Origin: Kiritimatiellia bacterium
GTDB lineage: Bacteria; Verrucomicrobiota; Kiritimatiellia; UBA8416
Length of the DNA stretch: 6,311 nucleotides
Reading direction: 5' to 3'
Assembly (NCBI GenBank): GCA_007126175.1
Contig: SLBU01000085.1
Coordinates: forward strand, 1 to 6,311
The notes beneath the pieces were generated by a model that had not been told where the DNA came from, did no database searches, and saw only the letters and a list, made by a program, of their open reading frames with translations. The number at the start of each line of letters is the position of its first letter. Within the stretch, counting starts at the first letter, position 1. Positions 1-5,663 of this stretch are shown here, one piece after another. The translations under genes and the position numbers were made by a program.

Positions 1-736
1 CAATGCAGATCATCTCCTTGTCCGTGTTGGAGAGGTGGAAGTCGCCGTAGGGGCCGTTGACCGTCATGCTGTCGCCGATCTTGAGGTGGTTATGCACGTA
101 GGTCGTGCAAATGCCATCGGGTACCAGACGAACCTCCATCTCGATCACATTGTGCATCGATGGCACGGACGACATCGAATAGGCGCGGTAGACCGGCTCG
201 TCGGTCAGTTCGTACTCTGGGGTCTCAATCTGCACAAACTGCCCCGCCTTGTACTCCATCGCGTCCGGCTCCAGTAGCTTGAGCTGTAACTCGACAATAT
301 CGTGGGTCAGCTTCTTCCAGCCGACAACTTCGGTTTGGAATTCCCGCACATACAGCAATTCCGGGTCGATCTCCACTTGCATGTCGGCCTTGACCTTGAG
401 CTGGCAGGAAAGCCGCACGCTGTTCTTGCGCTCCTCGTCCGAGAGCCACGGGAGTTCGGTGGGGAGAACCTCGCCGGCCCCCTCGATGACCTTGCATTTG
501 CATAATCCACAGGAACCACGCCCGCCACAGGCCGAAGGAATGAAGACTTTTCCCTCCTTGAGCGTGGTCAGCAGAGGTTTGCCCCCGCGCGCCTCGATCT
601 CTTTCTCGCCACCATTGATCGAGATTTTTACATCCCCATAGTTTCCGATGGTGGACTCGGCCGCCACCATGATCAAGGCCAGCACGGTTGAGATGCCGCA
701 CATGGCGCCAACGCTAACGAGAAGTCCTACAAACAT
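1..736 (-). CDS. nqrF: Na+-NQR subunit F, NADH dehydrogenase/FAD/2Fe-2S subunit (3' end outside window)
   Basis: NADH-oxidising entry subunit of the Na+-translocating NADH:quinone oxidoreductase, anchored on the cytoplasmic face. I read 245 residues with no stop before the window edge; the Vibrio protein is about 408 residues, so roughly 60% is present. Residues 1-26 form one membrane helix. A ferredoxin domain follows with cluster cysteines C70, C76, C79 (CGGRGSCGLC) and C111, spaced as in Vibrio NqrF. The flavin domain begins near residue 130 and shows GQFVQIE (165-171), the FAD-binding RAYSMSS (184-190) and GPYGDF (228-233). The NADH-binding half lies beyond the window. The ATG at 736 has AAGGA seven bases upstream. 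It is the last visible gene of the operon, 82 nt after nqrE. Rnf complexes have no such subunit, so this gene identifies the operon as Nqr-type. Confidence 0.96.
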   Translation of the reverse strand, partial: MFVGLLVSVGAMCGISTVLALIMVAAESTIGNYGDVKISINGGEKEIEARGGKPLLTTLKEGKVFIPSACGGRGSCGLCKCKVIEGAGEVLPTELPWLSDEERKNSVRLSCQLKVKADMQVEIDPELLYVREFQTEVVGWKKLTHDIVELQLKLLEPDAMEYKAGQFVQIETPEYELTDEPVYRAYSMSSVPSMHNVIEMEVRLVPDGICTTYVHNHLKIGDSMTVNGPYGDFHLSNTDKEMICI

Positions 737-818
737 ACGTCATTCCTTTTTGCGGTTATACGCGGTTGCGTTGTGGCATTGCGTATTTCCTGAACTGGTT
801 ACACGTGAAGTACGATGA

Positions 819-1412
819 TCATTGAATGTTCAACACGCCCGAAAATCCCATAAAGGCCAGTGCCATGATACCGGCGATAATTAGCGTAATGCCGGCACCC
901 TCTAATCCTTTGGGTATTTTGGAACGTTTCATGTTTTGTCGAATGCCCGCCATCGCGAGAATGGCCAGCATCCACCCGATGCCACTGCCGATCCCGTAAA
1001 AGAAGGATTCCGCAAAGGTATACTCCCGGATCAGCATAAAGAGACTTACGCCCAAAATGGCACAGTTCACCGTAATCAGAGGCAGAAAGATGCCAAGCGC
1101 ATTATAGAGCGGTTCCGATACGCGCTCGATAATCATTTCCACGACCTGCACGAAGGCGGCAATCACAATGATAAAGACGATAAAACGAAAGTTCTGGAGG
1201 TTCAGCGGCGTCAGGATGTGGTAATATACCAGCCAGTTGAGGACGGAGGTTGCGGTCATGACAAACACGACTGCGGTACCGAGCCCCAACGAAGTTTTTA
1301 CTTCCTTGGATACCCCGAGGAAGGAGCACATGCCGAGGTAGTTCGTCAGCAGGATATTATTGGTGAAAATAGCAGCAAAAAAGATTGCGATCAGACCTGT
1401 CATTTCCTGCAT
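819..1412 (-). CDS. nqrE: Na+-NQR subunit E, integral membrane Fe-S-binding subunit
   Basis: Integral membrane subunit with about six hydrophobic helices that, with NqrD, coordinates the intramembrane Fe-S site carrying electrons across the membrane from NqrF to NqrC. From the ATG at 1412 it is 197 residues, the usual family length. The two conserved ligand cysteines are C29 in [11 protein letters not shown] and C117 in ITVNCAILG. The C-terminal half ([32 protein letters not shown]) is strongly NqrE-like. The reading frame also opens with a GTG at 1415, but GGAGGT (minus strand of 1418-1423) lies five bases before the ATG and only two before the GTG, so I prefer the ATG, which overlaps the nqrD stop as TGATG. 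The N-terminal half has features closer to RnfA (no insertion after helix 2, FVMT, ILTPLNL). NqrE is still the best name given nqrD and nqrF beside it. Confidence 0.95.
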   Translation of the reverse strand: MQEMTGLIAIFFAAIFTNNILLTNYLGMCSFLGVSKEVKTSLGLGTAVVFVMTATSVLNWLVYYHILTPLNLQNFRFIVFIIVIAAFVQVVEMIIERVSEPLYNALGIFLPLITVNCAILGVSLFMLIREYTFAESFFYGIGSGIGWMLAILAMAGIRQNMKRSKIPKGLEGAGITLIIAGIMALAFMGFSGVLNIQ

Positions 1413-2032
1413 CACTTACCTCCGGGGTCTTCGGGGACAACGTATGTCTTGATAATCCATATTAAAATGGCCAAGGCAAAAAAGGCACCGGGCGCCATCA
1501 CCATAATCGACCAATTGGTCCACCAGTCGCTAAACCAGGGGATGGAATACCCCCAGAAGGTGGCCGATCCGGTTATTTCACGGAACACGGCAATGATCAG
1601 CAGCACATAGGAATAGCCGATGCCGGATGCGATGCCATCGATGAGTGAGGGGAAAGGGGGATTGTTCAGGGCATAAGCCTCCGCGCGGCACATGATGATG
1701 CAATTGGTGATGATCAGACCCACGTAGGGACCCAATTGACGCGATACGCCCGGTAACGTGGCTTGAATGACCACGTCCACGATAATCACATACGCCGCAA
1801 TGATCAGCGTTTCGACCATCATCCGGATCGACCCCGGTATCCACTTGCGCAGTAGCGAAACGGTCACATTGGAACAGGCCAGCGTAAAAATCACCCCGAG
1901 ACACATCACCACCGTATTCTGCACAACATTGGTGACCGCAAGTGTGGAACAAATGCCGAGGATTTGCGCAAATACAGGGTTATCTCTGCCTGCGCTCAAC
2001 AGGAACTGCTTCTTGGTTTTGCCAGCGGCCAT
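1412..2032 (-). CDS. nqrD: Na+-NQR subunit D, integral membrane Fe-S-binding subunit
   Basis: Membrane partner of NqrE, 206 residues, with about six hydrophobic helices. The pair forms an inverted-topology core that holds the intramembrane Fe-S site. Ligand cysteines are C28 in [13 protein letters not shown] and C111 in [15 protein letters not shown]. Other family marks are RKWIPGSIR (62-70), [14 protein letters not shown] and the APGAFF stretch near the C-terminus. The motif around C111 has an additional cysteine, C115, where I recall glycine in Vibrio NqrD and E. coli RsxE (MGRAEA / VGRAEA). The start ATG at 2032 has AAGGGAG (minus strand of 2040-2046) seven bases upstream, and this site covers the nqrC stop codon. 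The gene begins 12 nt after nqrC and its stop overlaps the nqrE start, which points to translational coupling within the operon. Confidence 0.96.
   Translation of the reverse strand: MAAGKTKKQFLLSAGRDNPVFAQILGICSTLAVTNVVQNTVVMCLGVIFTLACSNVTVSLLRKWIPGSIRMMVETLIIAAYVIIVDVVIQATLPGVSRQLGPYVGLIITNCIIMCRAEAYALNNPPFPSLIDGIASGIGYSYVLLIIAVFREITGSATFWGYSIPWFSDWWTNWSIMVMAPGAFFALAILIWIIKTYVVPEDPGGK
1418..1423 (-). promoter_or_regulatory. Ribosome binding site of nqrE, inside the end of nqrD
   Basis: The minus strand reads GGAGGT within the last codons of nqrD. It stands five bases from the ATG at 1412 and only two from the GTG at 1415, favouring the ATG as the nqrE start. Confidence 0.7.
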
Positions 2033-2039
2033 GGCGTAT

Positions 2040-2046
2040 CTCCCTT
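2040..2046 (-). promoter_or_regulatory. Ribosome binding site of nqrD, overlapping the nqrC stop
   Basis: The minus strand reads AAGGGAG, seven bases before the nqrD ATG at 2032. Its first two bases are the last two of the nqrC TAA stop, so ribosomes finishing nqrC uncover or occupy the site. Confidence 0.7.
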
Positions 2047-2671
2047 AACGTTGCCCGACAAGCGTTTCAGCTCGCTTGAGGCTCTGGTTCATGATTGTAC
2101 GAACGGATGCTGACGTGATCGTGGCCCCCGTGACTTGATGAAAGGCTCTTTCATCCTCGCTGAGGGAGCCCTTGTCAGAGGGTTCCGATAATAAATCCTG
2201 GAAAGGCCCGGATTTTCCGACGAACTGCCTCCGGAACCAAGGTTCATCGATACGGGCACCGAGTCCCGGCGTTTCCACGTGATCTTGAAAATTGACCCCC
2301 CTAATGGTCTGGCCATCCGCCTCAAACCCGACAAATGCGGTAATGCCGCCCCATAGACCGGTGCCGCGATACACCAGAACCAAGCTCTTTTCGCCCTTCT
2401 CGTTCGTGATCCAGAAATGGTCAGGGGCGTCATTGTCGTCGCGTACGATCGTCACATTGTCGTCGAACCAATCCAGGAGCGCCTGCACACTCTCGTGCTG
2501 TGGTATGCCAAAGGCATCCGCAACGGCTTGCCGCAGGAACAGCCCACGGTTACGCTCCACACTCTCAGCCGTTACAATATCTACCAGCCCGACAAGCGTG
2601 ATGGCCACAAACGTTACGGCGACCATGAAAAACACCGTAAACATCCGTTCTTTTACGAGGTCTGTTCTCAT
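2045..2671 (-). CDS. nqrC: Na+-NQR subunit C, covalent FMN-binding subunit (compact form)
   Basis: Periplasm-facing subunit carrying FMN linked to threonine by the flavin transferase ApbE. It has 208 residues: one N-terminal membrane helix (about 11-33), then a soluble FMN-binding domain. The conserved HVETPGLGAR lies at 131-140 and the flavinylation motif TGAT at 181-184, with T184 the predicted FMN carrier. The GTGLWGGITAFVGF stretch (103-116) matches NqrC rather than RnfG. Vibrio NqrC is about 257 residues; this one lacks most of the variable segment between the helix and the FMN domain, so its size is close to RnfG (about 206). The first position of the wider motif DxxTGAT is His178 rather than Asp. 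Translation is probably coupled to nqrB: only one base separates the nqrB stop from the ATG, and I see no strong ribosome site of its own. Confidence 0.92.
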   Translation of the reverse strand: MRTDLVKERMFTVFFMVAVTFVAITLVGLVDIVTAESVERNRGLFLRQAVADAFGIPQHESVQALLDWFDDNVTIVRDDNDAPDHFWITNEKGEKSLVLVYRGTGLWGGITAFVGFEADGQTIRGVNFQDHVETPGLGARIDEPWFRRQFVGKSGPFQDLLSEPSDKGSLSEDERAFHQVTGATITSASVRTIMNQSLKRAETLVGQR

Positions 2672-2672
2672 G

Positions 2673-3710
2673 TTATTTCTTTTTTCCCTTTAAGCTGTTA
2701 ACGGCATAATCGGTAATGGGTGAGAACATGTTGGCCAGGAGGATGGAGAATTGTGCCGCGGCGGGCCACACGGAAAAAGTTGTTAAAACGGGGTAAATCA
2801 GGCCGATAAAGGACCCATAGATCCATCGGGCCGCGTTGGTTTTGGGGGCCGAGACAGGGTCCGTGGCATAAAAGAACACCGCAAAGAGGACACTCCCGGC
2901 AAATAAGGCCTGTTGAGGGGCGGCAGCAAAGGTTCCCGTGCTGGAAAGGGCACCGGAGAAGTGCAGCGCAGATTGCGAGATCAGGTAGCCTAGGATGGCG
3001 GTAACGACAATACGGTAATTGGCGGTTTTGGTAAAGAGCAGGTAGAGGCCACCGGCAATGACGAGCAAGGCGCTAGTGCCACCAATGACGCCAGCGGTGT
3101 TACCGAGAAAGAGATGGATCCATGTGAAATAATCGGATAGCACTTCGCCCTCTGCCAGCAGACGCTCATGGAGCAATGTATCGGGCCACGTGAGCCAGGA
3201 CCCCGGCGTCGCTTGTGTCAAGGCATCGTTTCCAAAGCTGCTGGTGGCGGTCCATGCGGCAAATCCACCGGGAAAGAGCGGCCTGCCCTGCACGCCTGGG
3301 ATCGCGTGTGTCCACCCGCGTGCGGTCATCCAATCCCCAAAGCTAATATAAATGAAGGCCCGACCGGTGAGGGCGGGGTTAAACACATTTTTGCCGAATC
3401 CCCCAAACACCATTTTGCCGAAGACGATGCCGAAGGCCGTCCCCATAATGACCATCCATATCGGTAGCAACGGGGGCAGACCGAGGCCGAACAAGGTGCC
3501 GGTGACAAAAGCCGCCGATGTGCAGGGTTGGTTGTCCTTGCGGGTAAAACGATACTCCGCCACGAAAGCTGTGGCATTGGCAACGACAACCATCAGCAGG
3601 GCGCGCCATCCATAGAAATATACGCTCGAGAGTACGATCGGTACCAGTGCATACAGTACGCGCTGCATGGGTAATTGCCATTTTATAAATGTAGCGGTTT
3701 TCTTGGGCAC
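2673..3710 (-). CDS. nqrB: Na+-NQR subunit B, covalent FMN-binding membrane subunit (short, with RnfD-like features)
   Basis: Large membrane subunit of the NqrB/RnfD family, which binds FMN covalently and forms the Na+ path and quinone-reducing region in Nqr. I choose the GTG at 3710 (345 residues) because GGAGGT (minus strand of 3717-3722) lies six bases upstream; a TTG at 3740 would add ten residues without such a site. Family marks are LPPLLPIWMVIMG (78-90), VFGGFGKNVFNPALTGRAF (101-119) and FYATDPVSAPKTN (280-292), which favour NqrB. The flavinylation motif is DALTQAT (162-168), with T168 the likely FMN carrier; Vibrio NqrB has SGAT and RnfD has SQAT here. The protein is about 65-70 residues shorter than Vibrio NqrB, lacking the N-terminal extension, and its start resembles RnfD. 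It is the first gene of the operon; nqrA does not precede it. Confidence 0.9.
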   Translation of the reverse strand: MPKKTATFIKWQLPMQRVLYALVPIVLSSVYFYGWRALLMVVVANATAFVAEYRFTRKDNQPCTSAAFVTGTLFGLGLPPLLPIWMVIMGTAFGIVFGKMVFGGFGKNVFNPALTGRAFIYISFGDWMTARGWTHAIPGVQGRPLFPGGFAAWTATSSFGNDALTQATPGSWLTWPDTLLHERLLAEGEVLSDYFTWIHLFLGNTAGVIGGTSALLVIAGGLYLLFTKTANYRIVVTAILGYLISQSALHFSGALSSTGTFAAAPQQALFAGSVLFAVFFYATDPVSAPKTNAARWIYGSFIGLIYPVLTTFSVWPAAAQFSILLANMFSPITDYAVNSLKGKKK

Positions 3711-3716
3711 TGCAAT

Positions 3717-3722
3717 ACCTCC
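3717..3722 (-). promoter_or_regulatory. Ribosome binding site of nqrB
   Basis: The minus strand reads GGAGGT, six bases before the GTG at 3710. It decides the start of nqrB in favour of this GTG over the TTG at 3740, which the site would otherwise fall inside. Confidence 0.75.
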
Positions 3723-3737
3723 ATGGTCGCTGGAAAT

Positions 3738-3761
3738 CAAGTCGCTGAAAAACTCGACTTG
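3738..3761. repeat. Perfect 7-bp inverted repeat in the nqrB/tolB divergent region
   Basis: CAAGTCG (3738-3744) and CGACTTG (3755-3761) are exact reverse complements with a 10-nt spacer. The repeat lies 28 nt upstream of the nqrB GTG. Its right arm overlaps the candidate -35 box of tolB, and it starts just downstream of the candidate nqr -10 box. It could be the operator of a dimeric regulator or a hairpin near the 5' end of the nqr mRNA. It is not followed by a T run on either strand, so it does not look like a terminator. I cannot name a regulator that binds this sequence. Confidence 0.5.
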
Positions 3762-3787
3762 TTACCTTATGGAATAAGCGCTACAGT
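3759..3787 (+). promoter_or_regulatory. Candidate sigma70-type promoter of the tolB-pal-tat operon
   Basis: TTGTTA (3759-3764), a 17-nt spacer and TACAGT (3782-3787), each matching four of six consensus positions. It lies about 100 nt before the tolB start and faces away from the nqr candidate; the two promoters overlap almost completely, so transcription of the two operons may interfere. Confidence 0.35.
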
Positions 3788-3792
3788 TTCAA
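3764..3792 (-). promoter_or_regulatory. Candidate sigma70-type promoter of the nqr operon
   Basis: On the minus strand TTGAAA (plus 3787-3792), a 17-nt spacer and TAAGGT (plus 3764-3769). The -35 box fits fairly well but the -10 box matches the consensus at only three of six positions. It is placed by position and spacing in the only intergenic region upstream of nqrB. Confidence 0.3.
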
Positions 3793-3890
3793 ATCTAATT
3801 TTGCAACTGTTTTTCACATTTATCCTTCGTGGTGATGATTGCCAGCATGCGTGCTGCCGCGAGGGGGCATTGGGGAGAGGATGGTTACCT

Positions 3891-5090
3891 ATGCGTTGGG
3901 TTTATGGTCTTTTTATGTTCAGTGCAATGTGGGCTTTCGGTGCCGACATTCAGGTTGTTGGGGTGGGCCGGGATCAGGCCGTACCGATTTCGCTGCAGGA
4001 ATTTCGTCCCGGAACGGACGAAACCTCGAGACTCTTTATGCAGGTGTTGCGCACCAATCTGGATCGTTGGGGGTGGTTCCGGGTGCATGAGGGGGGGGCG
4101 GCGAGCTATGTGTTGCGCGGTACTGCGCGGCTTACAGGGCGTGCGTTTTTGGTTGAAGTGGAGGCGGTCGATGTGCGTACGAGCCGTTCCGTTTACAGCC
4201 AGCGCTTTCGTGAGGAGCCGTCCGAAGCACGCACCGTGGCCTTACGGCTGGCGGATGCACTGACCGAAGCGATTCACCGTGTCCCGGGGGTTGCCTCCAC
4301 ACGGATTGCCTTTGTCGGTTCGTCCGATGGCAAACAGGATTTATATATGATCGGGGCCGATGGACATGGTATGCTGCAACTCACACGGGATGGCGTACCG
4401 AGCTTTCGCCCCGCGTGGCATCCGGGCGGTACCCAGATTTACTATACTTCTTTTTTGCGTGGCTTTCCGGATATATATCGTGTGGATTTGGAGAACAACC
4501 GCCGATCGGTCGTTTCGCGTGAGGCAGGGATCAATGCGGGGGCCTCGGTCTCTCCTGATGGGCAGCGCTTGGCGTTGGTGCTTTCGCGCGACGGGAACCC
4601 CGAGGTCTATGTTCGCCAGCAATCCGATGGACGCCTGACGCGCATTACGCGCACACCACACCATGCCGAGGCCAGTCCGGTATGGAGCCCGGATGGCCGC
4701 CAGATTGCCTTTGTGTCCGACTTGCAGGGCGGGCCGCATGTCTTTACCGTGTCGAGCGAAGGGGGGCGGCCCCAGCGGGTATCGCGTAGTGGGAGCCAGA
4801 ACGTATCGCCCGATTGGGGGCCGGATGGACGTATCGTCTATAGCAGCCGTCGGCATGGTCGTTTTCAATTGGTTGTGTATGATCCGACTAACGGGACGGA
4901 AACGCAGATCACGGATGCCCCCGTGGACCATGAAAATCCTTCCTGGGGGCGAGATGCCCGCCACATCGTCTATGCCCGGCGCGATGGCCGCATTTCTAGT
5001 TTGTACCTGCTTGACATGAGAACGGGCAGTCAGGTACGTTTAACGACGAGGCTGGGAGATTGGTATTTTCCGGCTTGGTCACGTAGATAA
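3891..5090 (+). CDS. tolB: TolB, periplasmic beta-propeller protein of the Tol-Pal system
   Basis: Soluble periplasmic component of the Tol-Pal envelope system that binds Pal and links the inner-membrane TolQRA complex to the outer membrane, mainly during cell constriction. The protein has 399 residues (E. coli about 430). Residues 1-18 are a signal peptide with likely cleavage after FGA, followed by an N-terminal alpha/beta domain (about 20-130). A propeller follows with PD40-type blades at FRPAWHPGG (172-180), ASVSPDGQRLAL (218-229), ASPVWSPDGRQIAF (261-274), VSPDWGPDGRIVY (305-317), ENPSWGRDARHIVY (348-361) and FPAWS (393-397). I chose the ATG at 3891 because the signal peptide begins there; upstream in-frame sequence back to 3675 looks non-coding and overlaps the divergent nqrB start. 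GGAGAGG lies ten bases upstream, a little far. The gene contains a run of eight G at 4091-4098. tolQ, tolR and tolA are not in the window. Confidence 0.94.
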   Translation: MRWVYGLFMFSAMWAFGADIQVVGVGRDQAVPISLQEFRPGTDETSRLFMQVLRTNLDRWGWFRVHEGGAASYVLRGTARLTGRAFLVEVEAVDVRTSRSVYSQRFREEPSEARTVALRLADALTEAIHRVPGVASTRIAFVGSSDGKQDLYMIGADGHGMLQLTRDGVPSFRPAWHPGGTQIYYTSFLRGFPDIYRVDLENNRRSVVSREAGINAGASVSPDGQRLALVLSRDGNPEVYVRQQSDGRLTRITRTPHHAEASPVWSPDGRQIAFVSDLQGGPHVFTVSSEGGRPQRVSRSGSQNVSPDWGPDGRIVYSSRRHGRFQLVVYDPTNGTETQITDAPVDHENPSWGRDARHIVYARRDGRISSLYLLDMRTGSQVRLTTRLGDWYFPAWSRR

Positions 5091-5121
5091 ATTGTATTCT
5101 TGTAAAGGAGCGCGCAGCAGT

Positions 5122-5652
5122 ATGCATACGATCACGCAATTTCGTTTGATTCTTTCCGTTTCGCTGGTTGTGGTACTCACGCTGGGGGCTGGCTGCCGAT
5201 CACGGCAACCGGGCGCAGGCCGTGGGGGCGACCATGATGATATTTTTGACCCGATGAATCTGGATGGTACTTATGCGCTGGGGCCACGCGGGGATTTTGG
5301 CCAGCCCATCACTGACGTGCAGTTTCAAAATGTTTCATTTGGCTATGATAGTTTTCAGATTCCCCCCGCGGAGCGTCGCAAAATTGAAACGGTGGCGGAT
5401 TACCTGCTTGCGAACCCCGGGACCACGGTTCTGATTGATGGGCACTGCGATGAACGCGGGAGTCGCGAGTACAATCTTTCGTTGGGCGAGCATCGGGCGC
5501 TCGCCGTACGCGCCGTGCTAATCTCGCTGGGCGTGTCGGGAGACCGTATCCACACCCGTAGTTTTGGGTCCGAGCAGCCGCTGGACCCGCGCAGTAATGA
5601 GGAAGCTTGGGCACGCAATCGGCGTGGAGAGTTTTCTTTATTCCGCCAATAG
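5122..5652 (+). CDS. pal: Pal, peptidoglycan-associated outer-membrane lipoprotein
   Basis: Outer-membrane lipoprotein with an OmpA-like domain that binds meso-diaminopimelate of peptidoglycan and interacts with TolB. It is 176 residues from the ATG at 5122 (E. coli 173). AAAGGAG at 5104-5110 precedes that ATG; a TTG at 5092 would put this site inside the gene. The signal peptide ends in LGAGC, with C25 the lipidated cysteine; glycine at -3 is less usual than leucine but allowed. Arg at +2 fits outer-membrane sorting by the rule known from E. coli. The OmpA-like domain spans about 66-176. The peptidoglycan signature GHCDERGSREYNLSLGEHRA lies at 107-126, with D110 and R125 spaced fifteen residues apart like the ligand-binding pair in E. 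coli Pal, and ends with the typical ARNRRGEF. It starts 31 nt after tolB, the standard tolB-pal pairing. Confidence 0.95.
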   Translation: MHTITQFRLILSVSLVVVLTLGAGCRSRQPGAGRGGDHDDIFDPMNLDGTYALGPRGDFGQPITDVQFQNVSFGYDSFQIPPAERRKIETVADYLLANPGTTVLIDGHCDERGSREYNLSLGEHRALAVRAVLISLGVSGDRIHTRSFGSEQPLDPRSNEEAWARNRRGEFSLFRQ

Positions 5653-5663
5653 GGTGTGACGCT

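Noticed and set aside
225..701. Minus-strand open frame of 158 codons inside nqrF
   Set aside because: It overlaps nqrF on the same strand in another frame; the nqrF frame contains the complete Fe-S and flavin motifs.
737..818. Possible terminator between nqrE and nqrF
   Set aside because: Only a 5-bp TACGC/GCGTA pairing with a long loop and no following T run is present.
936..1610. Long plus-strand open frame (224 codons) opposite nqrE and nqrD
   Set aside because: It is antisense to two clearly recognised membrane proteins, its translation is rich in His, Asp and Arg with no domain I recognise, and it has no convincing start context.
2673..3710. Calling the operon Rnf (rnfD-G-E-A)
   Set aside because: NqrF follows in the same operon, rnfB and rnfC are absent, and NqrD, NqrC and most NqrB motifs are Nqr-like, so Nqr with Rnf-like traits is the better name.
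3675..3890. 72-codon N-terminal extension of TolB
   Set aside because: It would put the signal peptide inside the protein and overlap the divergent nqrB start and both candidate promoters.
4341..4964. Minus-strand open frame of 207 codons opposite tolB
   Set aside because: It is antisense to the TolB propeller repeats, with low-complexity composition and no recognisable motif.
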